From contig DHQL01000010.1 of the NCBI GenBank assembly GCA_002408085.1, forward strand, positions 233,465 to 297,464: DNA of 64,000 bases, in the 5' to 3' direction. The stretch comes from Spirochaeta sp. UBA5339 (lineage in GTDB: Bacteria; Spirochaetota; Spirochaetia; DSM-2461). The stretch's first letter is position 1. Every line of letters starts with the position of its first letter. Shown one piece after another: positions 27,052 through 35,905 of this stretch. The position numbers and the translations under genes are program-made. The notes beneath the pieces were generated by a model that was not told the DNA's origin, did no database searches, and saw only the letters and a list, made by a program, of their open reading frames with translations.

Positions 27052-27066
27052 AGAAATAGAAAGGGT

Positions 27067-27111
27067 GGTCACCCTGAACATCGGTTGGTCCGGCGAGATT
27101 TCAGGGTGACC
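27067..27111. terminator. Inverted repeat after the Omp85-like gene
   Basis: GGTCACCCTGAA (27067-27078) and TTCAGGGTGACC (27100-27111) form a 12-bp perfect stem with a 21-nt loop, 15 bp beyond the stop. No T-run follows; it may be a stabiliser or an inverted repeat of an element end. Confidence 0.45.
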
Positions 27112-27239
27112 CAGATGTGATAAACGGTGTTAAAATTCTTACATCCAGCAGAGAAAAAGTTCCGCGTTTACTGGCATAAAAAGGGGCAAAAATCTATAAG
27201 TAGGGTTTACCACAACTCATATAAAAGGAACCAGCCCCT

Positions 27240-27500
27240 ATGTATCTAAAGGAAGATCACATGCACGTTGCGCGCATTATGGCCAATCAAGGCCAACACA
27301 AAAGTACATTGCAGGTATCTCAACGTCAGCGACCGAATGGTCAGAAAATTTCTGAATCCGGAGTTCGGAACACAACCCCGGAAATCCCGGGAAAGCTCCT
27401 TGAACCATTCCACCCCATAATAGAATATTCACTGGATAATGATCCATACTTTCACCTCATCAGTATATTACCATGTCGGGCGCACCAAGACAGATGAACT
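27240..27500 (+). pseudogene. Decayed IS21-family transposase (istA) fragment
   Basis: The N-terminal part of an IstA-like protein is split over two frames: MYLKEDHMHVARIMANQG in one, then RYLNVSDRMVRKFLNPEFG in another, then KLLEPFHPIIEYSLDNDPYF back in the first. This order (HTH, then the 'P..I...L..DPYF' region) is that of IS21-type IstA. The rest of istA, and istB, are absent. At least two frameshifts and truncation make it non-functional. The remainder of the 27052-27541 gap shows nothing else but the inverted repeat. Confidence 0.65.
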
Positions 27501-27541
27501 TGTCAACTGGCGCTGCAAGTTATCTGCAGTGTTATGAATCC

Positions 27542-28096
27542 TTAATTTGCATTTGTCCTAAATATCGATATTTCAGATATTAGATTTTCATTTCCTTTTT
27601 GATCTTTAACTTGAAAACTAATATTATATGAAAAAAAAGAAAATAATTCATCCTCTGATTCATAGATTGGGATAGTATAGAGAAGTATATTATCTGAAAT
27701 ATTCTCAATTAAATTATAGCCGTCACCATAGACAATCAGAATTTCAGAGAAATCATTTGCTAATGGTTTCAATAAGCCCTGTTCTGTACAAAAAATAGAA
27801 TTAGAAATTACTATGGACTCTATTGTCCTAAACCCTTGTAAAAATTCTAATGATATACCTATTTTGTATTCCCACCTAATTCTACTAAACTCAGGCTTTG
27901 TAGGATGCTGATATATTATAGATGTGTTATTAGGTTCTCCTAAGACCTCCATTACTTCATCAATCTCTTGTCCGATAAAATACAGATTCCCATTAATATC
28001 AATGATTCTAAAGAAATCTTCCGTTAAGTTAGCTGTATCAGCAAAAGTCATCGATGAACATACTATGTACATTGTAAGCATTATTTTAAATTTCAT
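27542..28096 (-). CDS. AT-rich secreted hypothetical protein, possible orphan immunity protein
   Basis: A 184-aa protein with a signal peptide (MKFKIMLTMYIVCSSMTFA). The segment GQEIDEVMEVLGEPNNTS recalls the SmpA/OmlA-type fold start, but I do not recognise the family. Base composition is clearly more AT-rich than the neighbouring operons. It directly follows the M23 peptidase fragment in the same direction, the position of an immunity gene behind a toxin tip; an exported immunity protein would suit a periplasmic muramidase/peptidase toxin. That role is inference. Confidence 0.6.
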   Translation of the reverse strand: MKFKIMLTMYIVCSSMTFADTANLTEDFFRIIDINGNLYFIGQEIDEVMEVLGEPNNTSIIYQHPTKPEFSRIRWEYKIGISLEFLQGFRTIESIVISNSIFCTEQGLLKPLANDFSEILIVYGDGYNLIENISDNILLYTIPIYESEDELFSFFSYNISFQVKDQKGNENLISEISIFRTNAN

Positions 28097-28107
28097 AATT
28101 ATTATCC

Positions 28108-28308
28108 TTAGTATCCAAAACCTAATACTTGATGCGGATCATCGATATATTGATCACTAAAACTACCGTTTGCATCAGCATCATAGCCAAAATGTAAATG
28201 TGGACCAGTTGATTCACCAGTAGAACCTACTGTACCGATTTGCTCTCCAGCAATGACTGTCTGCCCGTTTGATACAAGACTACTTCTTTGGTGTGCATAA
28301 AGAGTTGG
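28108..28308 (-). pseudogene. C-terminal fragment of an M23 (LytM) peptidase domain
   Basis: The minus frame to the TAA at 28108-28110 reads TLYAHQRSSLVSNGQTVIAG, then GSTGESTGPHLHFGYDADAN, with the H-x-H zinc motif (HLH) of M23 endopeptidases. Upstream the frame hits a TAA near 28311 and homology stops, so the N-terminal half, with the first zinc ligands, is missing. It is probably the tip of an Rhs-type or other surface protein left after recombination. Confidence 0.75.
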
Positions 28309-28338
28309 TTAACACATGGTTAAGGGTCGTGATATGGG

Positions 28339-28908
28339 TTATGAATTGGGAAGAACTTTTTTTAGGTAGACACCTCCCTCTCTATGATAAGGAAGCAACT
28401 TCCATGTACTCCCTTCTAAGGTATAAAAATAACATTTACCATCAATAAAGTTCAGTAATAAAGGAGGCACTATTGAGCCCATATTTGCCATTGATGACAA
28501 ATAATAATCACCATAGTGATATATTCCCCAAGCTCCGACAGGACCAAATAGTCCAAGAATCAATTTGTCATCATCAGCAGGCATAAAAATTTCTACTCTT
28601 TGAAGATAGAAATCAAAATAGAAGAAAGAGTCTGTTTTATAATTATTTTCAGGAACCCAAAGACCTTCAAGTTTCTGAACCTCTTCAGCCTCATTAACAA
28701 CTTCTAATCCAGAAAACATTGACTGATGAAATAAAAAGTATTCATTTTCTTCTTCAATACTATAGTTTCGCTCATCTAAAAACTTTTCATAATCATATTT
28801 ACTATATCTTCCAAAAGGATCAGGAATTTCATTATTAACCCCAAATTCGTCGAAGGAGTAAATAGAGATACAAGTAAGAGCGAATAAAATTACAATTGCA
28901 TTTTTCAA
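28339..28908 (-). CDS. AT-rich secreted hypothetical protein
   Basis: A 189-aa protein with a signal peptide (MKNAIVILFALTCISIYSF). The mature part is rich in aromatic and acidic residues (FFYFDFYLQRVEIFMPADDD; GAWGIYHYGDYYLSS), suggesting a beta-rich, lipocalin-like fold (LEGLWVPENN near residue 85). I do not recognise the family. It lies between an RHS-repeat fragment and an M23 fragment, all on the minus strand, so it could be an orphan immunity gene of a displaced Rhs tip. Confidence 0.6.
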   Translation of the reverse strand: MKNAIVILFALTCISIYSFDEFGVNNEIPDPFGRYSKYDYEKFLDERNYSIEEENEYFLFHQSMFSGLEVVNEAEEVQKLEGLWVPENNYKTDSFFYFDFYLQRVEIFMPADDDKLILGLFGPVGAWGIYHYGDYYLSSMANMGSIVPPLLLNFIDGKCYFYTLEGSTWKLLPYHREGGVYLKKVLPNS

Positions 28909-28973
28909 AATCTCTTCCTCAATGGTAAATACTTAGGATCAGTCTCTTTGATGACCTGGACACGGGTAGAATA

Positions 28974-29537
28974 CTAAGTATGCCTATCAATGTTATTTCC
29001 ATCAATAGTTGTTGCAATCCGGCCCATACGATCGTATTCATATTTTACCGTTGAAGTATTGTTCGTTCCATCGAGGTTTGTATAAGGAACTGATTCAGAG
29101 AGAATCCATCCTAAGCCGCTAAGTTCATAAGAGCTGGTTACCGATCTATTTTGATAAATCCACCTTTGCTCACTTATTCTGTTTCCTGAATTATCGTAGG
29201 TATATACACTCTTACGTCCGGCTTCATATTCACTGCTACCGTTAAAGCCGTTGACAGTGCTATCCTGCTCATTAATCAAAAGTCCTCTAGTATTATAGCT
29301 GTAGCTCTTCTTCAAACCGTTAGGCTCTATAGATGTTGTAAGCATTCCATCAGCATCATAAAGAGCATAGCTTGTTCTTCCTGAATTACCGTCCCTATCG
29401 ACTTCTGTGAACTTAATAACATTACTACCTAGGTCAGTGGTTTCGTAAGTTTTAGCTCCGTCTTCAAAAGTAGTTATTTTAGTATTGCTTGAATCAATAT
29501 ATACGTATGACCTTGTAGTGCTATTGCCGAAATGCAT
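28974..29537 (-). pseudogene. RHS/YD-repeat protein fragment
   Basis: The 187-codon frame carries several YD repeats (SYALYDADGMLTTSIEPNGL; YSYNTRGLLINEQD; YTYDNSGNRISEQ; YEYDRMGRIATTIDGN). Complete Rhs proteins have well over a thousand residues and a conserved core that closes the shell; here both ends are missing and the apparent start lies in the TPR junction, so it is an internal fragment. It is part of a decayed polymorphic-toxin locus. Confidence 0.8.
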
Positions 29538-29723
29538 ATTGATAAACGTAATTTTAAAGAAGCCGAGTTAGATCTCGATAGAGCAATCAGGATTGATCAC
29601 AACTCTATTGAAGTACTCTACCTTCAGGCCGTACTTTATTCTTTGGATAATAAAGAAGTACTTGCAAAAGAGAAGATTCAGGCGATAAAGAGAATAGATC
29701 CTGACTTCAGTATCAGTCATTAA
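29511..29723 (+). pseudogene. C-terminal TPR fragment
   Basis: The plus frame through 29532-29723 encodes MHIDKRNFKEAELDLDRAI, then VLYLQAVLYSLDNKEVLAKE, about two tetratricopeptide repeats, and stops at 29723. It has no SD, and the frame continues upstream into the RHS fragment on the other strand, so it is a 3' end joined to foreign sequence near 29520. Confidence 0.55.
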
Positions 29724-29776
29724 TTTGTTTTATAGTGATCACAATCGAGAAATTAAGAACTTTCTAATTATAGCCC

Positions 29777-29844
29777 TATACCGGCGGTGAGCCCTCCGAT
29801 CAGAAGTGCCCTCCCCTGAGGGGAGGGTGAAGTTGCGAAGGGAA
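29777..29844 (+). repeat. 68-bp intergenic repeat, copy 2
   Basis: Same length and orientation as 18766-18833 with about eight differences by eye; the central hairpin CCCTCCCC-TGAG-GGGAGGG is fully conserved. It marks the right edge of the accessory stretch, 38 bp before the ssb stop. Confidence 0.7.
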
Positions 29845-29865
29845 CCGGAGCTTAAGGCTCCGGTT
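29843..29865 (-). terminator. Hairpin downstream of ssb
   Basis: AACCGGAGC, a 5-nt loop and GCTCCGGTT form a 9-bp stem 17 bp past the ssb stop (minus strand). The T-run is absent, so termination strength is uncertain. Confidence 0.55.
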
Positions 29866-29882
29866 GTACCATAAGGACCGGA

Positions 29883-30305
29883 TCACATTGCAGACTGAAC
29901 AGCCTCTTCCTCCTGAACCGATTCATCAGGCAATTGAGCCTCTTCGTCTCCCTCCTCACCGGGTCCGGCAGCAGCGGTATACTGGGGCTTGAACTCCACA
30001 TGCTCTCCGACGACCTTCACCCTGTTGTGGGGATTGCCGTCATCATCGATCCAGCGGTCCTGTTTCAGACGTCCGACCACACGGACGCCCCTGCCCTTCT
30101 TCAGGTGTTTTTCGCAGCTTTCGGCTACCCTGGACCAGACCTCTACATCGAAGTAGGAGACTTCGTCCTTCCGGACACCCTCGGACTTATAGTAGCGGTT
30201 GCTGGCGATGGCAAAGTTGCATACCGAGGTGCCCCTGGGTGTGAGGTTGGCCTCGGGGTCTCTTACCAGATTTCCTTCCAGAATAATGCTGTTAAGATTA
30301 TTCAT
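29883..30305 (-). CDS. ssb: Single-stranded DNA-binding protein
   Basis: I start at the ATG at 30305 (MNNLNSIILEGNLVRDPEANL; GGAGG SD), giving 140 aa rather than the 20-codon extension upstream. Residues 1-105 are the OB fold (FAIASNRYYKSEGV; YFDVEVWSRVAESCEKHLKKG; VRVVGRLKQDRW). The tail is acidic and ends EEEAVQSAM, without the usual DDDIPF tip that binds partner proteins. It could be the chromosomal SSB of the spirochaete type or an accessory copy; no rpsF or rpsR is adjacent. Confidence 0.88.
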   Translation of the reverse strand: MNNLNSIILEGNLVRDPEANLTPRGTSVCNFAIASNRYYKSEGVRKDEVSYFDVEVWSRVAESCEKHLKKGRGVRVVGRLKQDRWIDDDGNPHNRVKVVGEHVEFKPQYTAAAGPGEEGDEEAQLPDESVQEEEAVQSAM

Positions 30306-30436
30306 TTCAATTCCTCCAAAAAAGTTGATGTCCTTTACAGGAGCACCATCCGCCCGTTGATTCAAAGAAGGAATTCAAAAATCAAATTTCTGGAACGTTC
30401 ATATAACCCGGAACCGAACCGGAACCCTGGAGCATA

Positions 30437-31552
30437 TCACGCCCCCCACACCTCTTCTGCGATCTCCTTCACCAGGGTCATCTTCTTCCACTGATCCTCT
30501 TCTGTCAGCTTGTTTCCCTCCTCAGTGGAGGCAAAGCCGCACTGGGGACTCAGGGCAAGGCGATCGAGAGGCACATACTTTGCTGCTTCCTGAATCCGTT
30601 CTTTAATGACCTGCTTATCTTCAAGCTGGGGCTTCTTGCTTGTAATCAGCCCCAGAACCACATTTTTATCCCCCCTCAGGTGGCGGAGCGGCTCGAAGTC
30701 TCCCGAACGCTCATCATCAAACTCAAGAAAGAAGGTCTCCACATTCTCCTCTCCGAAAAGGAGCTCACCCACAGGTTCATAGCCGCCGGAAGTGGCATAG
30801 GTGGAGTGGTAGTTCCCCCGGCAGACATGGGTTGAAAGAACGAGGTCTGACGGAAGATCCCTTACGGCTTTATTGTTCAGCTCCAGATAGAGCTTCTGTA
30901 TATCCTCCAGCTCAAAACCGGAACCGGCCATCAGTTCCCAGAAATCCCGGTCACAGAGCATGGCCCAGGTACAGTCATCCAGCTTCAAATCCCGGCAGCC
31001 CAGATCATAAAAGGCCAGAATGGAATCCCGAAAGGCATTGCACAGATCATCGATAAATTCCTGACGGTCAGGATAGATTTCATTGACCCTGTCTTCATTC
31101 GCACCTCTGACAAGTTCTGCAAACAACTGGGCCGGAGCAGGGATGCTTACCCTGGCAACCGCGTCTTCACCGGCGGCATCCCTGAGGAATTTATAGTGTG
31201 CCAGAAAGGGATGCGACTCGGAAAACCTGATCCGTCCGCAAAGGCGGGCCGAGTCATCCCGGGTCTCCTCATCATGAAACTTGTACCCTTCACCGAAGTG
31301 GATGTGCTCCACCCCTTCAAAGCCCCAGAAGTAATCCAGATGCCAGTAACTCCTCCGGAACTCTCCATCGCTGACAGCCTTATAGCCAAGATCTTTCTGT
31401 CTGGAGATAAGCTTAAGGATCTCCTCATCTTCTACTTTAGTCAGTTCTTCCAGTGGGATTCTTCCTTCTGTATACTCTGTCCGAGCTGTTTTCAGTCTCT
31501 CAGGCCGCAGGAAACTTCCCACCTGATCGTAATGCAGTAATCCTTTTGCCAT
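30437..31552 (-). CDS. MetE-like cobalamin-independent methionine synthase family protein (YxjG type)
   Basis: A 371-aa TIM-barrel protein corresponding to the C-terminal catalytic half of MetE. Zinc ligands fit STHVCRGNYHS (His-x-Cys) and SPQCGFAS (Cys). N-terminal QVGSFLRPERLK and DGEFRRSYWHLDYFWG are typical of the YxjG/YxjH group. The start is ATG at 31552 (AGGGGTG SD) rather than GTG three codons earlier. It diverges from a MetR gene, so it is probably used in methionine synthesis with a methyl donor other than polyglutamyl folate. Confidence 0.88.
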   Translation of the reverse strand: MAKGLLHYDQVGSFLRPERLKTARTEYTEGRIPLEELTKVEDEEILKLISRQKDLGYKAVSDGEFRRSYWHLDYFWGFEGVEHIHFGEGYKFHDEETRDDSARLCGRIRFSESHPFLAHYKFLRDAAGEDAVARVSIPAPAQLFAELVRGANEDRVNEIYPDRQEFIDDLCNAFRDSILAFYDLGCRDLKLDDCTWAMLCDRDFWELMAGSGFELEDIQKLYLELNNKAVRDLPSDLVLSTHVCRGNYHSTYATSGGYEPVGELLFGEENVETFFLEFDDERSGDFEPLRHLRGDKNVVLGLITSKKPQLEDKQVIKERIQEAAKYVPLDRLALSPQCGFASTEEGNKLTEEDQWKKMTLVKEIAEEVWGA

Positions 31553-31654
31553 TTTATTCACCCCTGTATCTCTTGTTTTTTACAGAATATAAAAGATTCC
31601 AGATATAAATAAAAATGATTGTTTCTCATAGAACCATAAATTATATTCATAGAT

Positions 31655-32539
31655 ATGATTGAGAAGATTCACCTGATGATCCTTTCCAGGATCAATTCCC
31701 TGGGAACCCTGACAGAAGCATCCCGGGCTCTCAACCTCACCCAGCCGGCCCTGACCCATTCCATCAGAAAGCTGGAAGAGCAGATCGGTTCAAAGGTATG
31801 GATCAAGGAGGGAAGGAAGCTGAAGCTGACCCAGAGCGGACTGCTTCTTCTTGAACTGGCAGAAAGGATTCTGCCTCAGATAGAGGAGACCGAGAGCCGT
31901 CTGGCCCAGATTTCCAGTGGAAAAAGGGGGATTCTCAGAATCGGTATGGAGTGCCATCCCTGTTACAAGTGGCTTCAGCCTGTACTGGCCTCTTTTCTGC
32001 GCACCTGGCCTGACGTGGAGGTTGAGCTGAAGCATCAGTTCCAGTTCAACGGAGTTAAGGCACTGATCCGCCATGAGGTGGATATTCTGATCTCTCCTGA
32101 TCCCTATATGAGTAAAAGAATTGAATTCCTTCCTGTTTTCAACTATGAACAGGTACTGGCAACATCAAAAGACCATCGCCTTGGAGACAGGGATTTCATA
32201 GTCCCGGAGGATCTGACAGAAGAGAATCTGATTGTCTATCCCGTGGGCAACGAAAGGCTCGATATCTTCACCCACTTTTTAACTCCCGCCTCCTGTAAGC
32301 CGGCAACCACTAAAACCATTGAAGATACGGATATTATGCTTCAGATTGTGGCGGCAGGACGTGGCGTAACTGCCCTGCCGAACTGGCTTATCGAGGAGTA
32401 TAAAAAGACCCTCCCCCTGGCTTCTGTAAAACTGGGAGAGAGAGGGATCAGCAAGAGCATCTTTATCGGAACGAGAATCACCGAAAAGCATCCTGAGTAT
32501 CTGCAGAGTTTTATTGAGACCGCGAAGAGGTCTACCTGA
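31655..32539 (+). CDS. metR: MetR-like LysR-family regulator
   Basis: A 294-aa LysR protein: winged helix at 1-60 (GTLTEASRALNLTQPALTHSIRKLEEQIG), then the effector domain. GMECHPCYKWLQPVL near residue 95 matches the MetR-specific motif ECHPC.QWL, which points to homocysteine as co-inducer. It faces the MetE-like gene across 102 bp. A clear TGAA-N5-TTCA box is not visible in that gap. Its 3' end overlaps the convergent flavoprotein gene by 8 bp. Confidence 0.88.
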   Translation: MIEKIHLMILSRINSLGTLTEASRALNLTQPALTHSIRKLEEQIGSKVWIKEGRKLKLTQSGLLLLELAERILPQIEETESRLAQISSGKRGILRIGMECHPCYKWLQPVLASFLRTWPDVEVELKHQFQFNGVKALIRHEVDILISPDPYMSKRIEFLPVFNYEQVLATSKDHRLGDRDFIVPEDLTEENLIVYPVGNERLDIFTHFLTPASCKPATTKTIEDTDIMLQIVAAGRGVTALPNWLIEEYKKTLPLASVKLGERGISKSIFIGTRITEKHPEYLQSFIETAKRST

Positions 32540-34535
32540 AGGTCTCCCCTTCCCGGAACTCTCCCCAGACGGTCTCAAACCAGTGATCCTCTTCGGGGAT
32601 CTCCCGGCACTCCTCCCAGAAGCAGCGGATGGTCCCATCCTCCAGAACGGCTTTCTGCATCCTGTTTCTCAGGGAAGGATTGTCCGATTTCACCCTGAAT
32701 GAGGTTTCCAGATTCCTGTGCAGGAGAAGGCCTTCGGGGTCGAGAACAAGGAAGGACCCCCGGCTCCCGCCTCCCTCTTCCAGATAGTGATAAATGGCCT
32801 CCAGATAGAAGCACTGAGCCAGGGCCAGGTGTCTCTGCTTAAGAACATAGGGCAGCCTGTGGGGATCGACCCTGAGGGCCCGGAAACCGGCAACCTGCTT
32901 CCCGGCTTCAGCCCTCTGTCCGTTAATACTGCTCTTGTCCCGGATAAAGGCACCGTACCGGCTCATTCTCTCCTTAAAGGCCTCGGAATACTTATGTTCG
33001 CAGCCGGGCAGAACATCACCTGTCAGGATCTCTTCCACTTCAGAAAGAAAGGAACCAAGCTCCGTCTCGGCGGTCTGCCAGGCTTTTCTGCAATCCAGAT
33101 CGGGTTTCCGGTAGACCCGGGAGATCCGTTCACTGGCACGCCAGGCGGCCACCTGCCCCGAATTGAGGGCCGAACCTCCGGGACGGTAAATCCCATGGGA
33201 GCCGTTGACCTCTCCAATAGGGAAAAAGTGCTTCAGATTGGTAGACTCCCACCAGATATCACCGGCAAGGCCTCCATTGTTGTGCTGTGAGGCGACTGTG
33301 ATCTGCAGGGCTTCTGATGTCAGATCGATATTGTGGTCCCTGTAAAGCTCAAGGGCATCCGGATTCAGTTCCCTAAGGCGGTCTATGGGAAGAGCTCCCT
33401 TCAGACCCGACTGCTCCCAATACTCCCCGGCTTCCTCTGTCAGACAAGAGGAGCAGAACTGACCGATCCTTTCATCCCCCACTGGATTCTCACGGAAGTC
33501 CATATAGACCTTCCGGCCCAGAATCTCCTCTTCCCGGTAGATCAATAGATCGATAAGAGAGGAACCGTGATCCCGGATCTTCTCAGGATCGAAGGGCCAC
33601 TGATAGCCTTTCAGGAAGATGGCTCCCGCCAGCTCCTTCATGGAAGGAAAGAAATCGTTGAGGAAGTAATGCCTCTCTGAGCTTTCAGGGTCAGCAGAAC
33701 CGTCGTCTGCGGGATCAATGCTGTAGTATGAGGGGATTACCTGCTGGTAGCTGCCCGACAGGTTCCACCGGAACCTGACCGAACCGATGCCGAACTGAGA
33801 CTCTGTCAGATTTACCGCCTCGGCGCCGGCTTCCAGTGCCAGTCCAATGCCGCCGGTATGGGCGGGGGGATAGACGGAGTTTTTATAGAGTCCTCCCGGC
33901 CCTCCCAGTCCGAAAACCATATTGTCGCAGAGGTAGACCTTGAAGCCGTGGGCCGGTGTGTCCAGTTCCGTCTTATCCAGAACGATGGCACCGGCAATTC
34001 TGTCGCCTGAACGGATCAGTTTGACAACGTCGTGATGGTTCTGTACCGGAATCCTCAGACGGACGGCCTCTCTCTCAAGGGCCTCCACCATCTTTTTGGA
34101 GGTATAAGGCCCCAGGGAGGTTCCCCGGGTATTGGGATCGTGGTCGGTCTTATACCCTGTGTATCCGCCCCATCTGTTGTGAGGGAAATCGACACCGATG
34201 GACACCAGATGGTAGAAGCCGTTCTCCGAGCAGAGAGACTCCACCAAAGCCAGATCCCCGTGGGCGGCGCCGCCGCGGTAGAGGGACTCGGCCATCTTGT
34301 AGGGTGAGTCGCTCTGGCGGCATGAATCGGAGAGCTTATAATAGGTCTGCTTGTCCGAGCCCGTATTCCGGGAGGTTCCCCCCATCAGGTTGTCGGTGAT
34401 GATGCAGAGGTCATCCACCCCTGCCCTCTTCAGCCGGACCGCTGCAGCAAGAGAGGCTGCACCGCTGCCCAGAACAAGGGTGTGGTGGTAAGCCACAGGG
34501 TATTCTGTTCGGTCAATTGTAATTGATCTCATCAT
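32532..34535 (-). CDS. FAD-binding fumarate-reductase/succinate-dehydrogenase-like flavoprotein
   Basis: I start at the tandem ATGs at 34535 (MMRSITIDRTEYPVAYHH), giving 667 aa; the longer frame lies inside the upstream gene. The FAD-binding fold opens at about residue 20 (TLVLGSGAASLAAAVRLKRAG), then GGTSRNTGSDKQTYYK and a later GGSALNSGQVAAWRASERI flavin contact. It resembles FrdA/adenylylsulfate-reductase-type flavoproteins but has a private C-terminus. The ATG overlaps the stop of the OYE-like gene by one base, so the two form a coupled pair, probably subunits. Confidence 0.78.
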   Translation of the reverse strand: MMRSITIDRTEYPVAYHHTLVLGSGAASLAAAVRLKRAGVDDLCIITDNLMGGTSRNTGSDKQTYYKLSDSCRQSDSPYKMAESLYRGGAAHGDLALVESLCSENGFYHLVSIGVDFPHNRWGGYTGYKTDHDPNTRGTSLGPYTSKKMVEALEREAVRLRIPVQNHHDVVKLIRSGDRIAGAIVLDKTELDTPAHGFKVYLCDNMVFGLGGPGGLYKNSVYPPAHTGGIGLALEAGAEAVNLTESQFGIGSVRFRWNLSGSYQQVIPSYYSIDPADDGSADPESSERHYFLNDFFPSMKELAGAIFLKGYQWPFDPEKIRDHGSSLIDLLIYREEEILGRKVYMDFRENPVGDERIGQFCSSCLTEEAGEYWEQSGLKGALPIDRLRELNPDALELYRDHNIDLTSEALQITVASQHNNGGLAGDIWWESTNLKHFFPIGEVNGSHGIYRPGGSALNSGQVAAWRASERISRVYRKPDLDCRKAWQTAETELGSFLSEVEEILTGDVLPGCEHKYSEAFKERMSRYGAFIRDKSSINGQRAEAGKQVAGFRALRVDPHRLPYVLKQRHLALAQCFYLEAIYHYLEEGGGSRGSFLVLDPEGLLLHRNLETSFRVKSDNPSLRNRMQKAVLEDGTIRCFWEECREIPEEDHWFETVWGEFREGETFR

Positions 34536-35905
34536 CAGGGAAGTCCTTTCTCCCTGGCTGCCTCTCGCCCCTTCTTCAGCTCCTTCCTGTAGATATCGGG
34601 GTCCCTGACGGGACAGCCGTTGCAGCCCAGAACATCCTTCATAATCTGGGAACAGAGGGAACAGGCCAGACAGCACTTTTTCGGGTCCATATTTCCGGTC
34701 CGGATGATGTCCGCCACCGAGTCGGGATAGGCGAAACTGCCCCTGCCCTGCCCGATCAGCCGGCACCAGTCCTCTTCCACCAGTCCCGCGGCGACCTCGG
34801 GCATCAGATGCTTCAGCCATCCCAGGGCGGCAGTGACAACAGGAACCTCGGGAAGGGCCTTCTGCAGCTCCCGTCCCACATTCTGGAAGCGGACAATTCC
34901 CTCCAGGGGATGCTCCGGGGGAACCGCTGCACCGGCAATGGGGTTGTTGAAGGGCCTGTTCATATAGGGCGATGTCCGGGGGTAGCCGATGGAGTAGTTG
35001 AACAGGGGCATGGAGGTGAGGTCCACAAGCTCCCGGGCAAACTTCAGGGGTTCATCCAGGCAGAGCTCCCGGCTTCCCGCCACAGCCTGAACACCCCATC
35101 CGTAGGGATAAATCGAGGGTTCATGCATGGTAAGCCGGGCGGTAACAAAGTGCTCCCTCCCCAGCTCCGAGGCGATTCCTGCAGAGCACTCCCTGACGAA
35201 ACGTGTTCTGTTCTCATAGCTTCCGCCGTACCTGCCCTCACGGGTATGGGCGCAGAGCATCTCCCCTGTCAGATAGCCGTGGACAGCCTTCATCTCGACG
35301 CCGTCGAATCCGGCCCGGGCAGCCAGACGGCCGCTCAGGGCAAAGTCATCCTTCATAGCGTCCAGGGTGCTGTCGGACACAAGGGGATAGGAAGCATCCA
35401 CTCCCGCCAGTTTATCCAGAACGGGGTTGTGATGGATGATTACGGGGACAGGCTTGCCCTCGGGCTTGCTCCAGCGGCCGGAGTGAGCCAGCTGCAGTAC
35501 AAGAACAACCTCATGGCCCCACTTATCCCGGGCCGCCTGCCGGGTCTCATCCACAAGGCGCTTCCAGATATCCAGATTCTCTTCGGTAATCATCAGCTGA
35601 CGGGGATTGCTCTTTCCGTCCTTTGAAACTACCGCAGCCTCAAACCAGATCAGCCCGGCGCCGCCCTCGGCAAAACGCCTGTAGCGGCGGAAGGTCAAAT
35701 CCGAGGGAGCCGATGTGACGGGATCCGCGTCGATCCCCTCCATTGGCTGAACCACAAAGCGGTTGGGCAGGGACCATCTTCCCAGATCCACAGATTCACC
35801 AAGGACAGCTGTATTGGAACTGAAGGGAAGCTCAAGGCCCATTTCGGCCAGCTTAGCCTTCAGCTCAGAGCTGTCCTTGAGCTTGAACTTCTCAAATTCT
35901 GACAT
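34535..35905 (-). CDS. Old-Yellow-Enzyme-family NADH:flavin oxidoreductase with C-terminal Cys cluster
   Basis: The ATG at 35905 (MSEFEKFKLKDS; GAGGAG SD) gives 456 aa, overlapping tctA by 14 bp. The FMN barrel is clear: SLPNRFVVQPMEGIDAD, LQLAHSGRWSKPEGKP and DGVEMKAVHGYLTGEMLC. The C-terminus holds a Cys-rich motif (KKCCLACSLCSQ...GCNGCPVRD) like the 4Fe-4S site of 2,4-dienoyl-CoA reductases, but the NAD/FAD domains that follow in those enzymes are absent. The next gene may supply the flavin part in trans. Likely reaction: reduction of an activated C=C bond in an imported acid. Confidence 0.82.
   Translation of the reverse strand: MSEFEKFKLKDSSELKAKLAEMGLELPFSSNTAVLGESVDLGRWSLPNRFVVQPMEGIDADPVTSAPSDLTFRRYRRFAEGGAGLIWFEAAVVSKDGKSNPRQLMITEENLDIWKRLVDETRQAARDKWGHEVVLVLQLAHSGRWSKPEGKPVPVIIHHNPVLDKLAGVDASYPLVSDSTLDAMKDDFALSGRLAARAGFDGVEMKAVHGYLTGEMLCAHTREGRYGGSYENRTRFVRECSAGIASELGREHFVTARLTMHEPSIYPYGWGVQAVAGSRELCLDEPLKFARELVDLTSMPLFNYSIGYPRTSPYMNRPFNNPIAGAAVPPEHPLEGIVRFQNVGRELQKALPEVPVVTAALGWLKHLMPEVAAGLVEEDWCRLIGQGRGSFAYPDSVADIIRTGNMDPKKCCLACSLCSQIMKDVLGCNGCPVRDPDIYRKELKKGREAAREKGLP

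Noticed and set aside
31562..31654. MetR box between the MetE-like gene and metR
   Set aside because: No TGAA-N5-TTCA site is present; only loose matches such as TGA-N7-TCA were seen.
34523..35626. Long plus-strand frame of 367 codons opposite the OYE-like gene
   Set aside because: It lies antisense to a clear enzyme with conserved motifs, and has no SD or domain; it is a shadow frame caused by GC-rich codon use.
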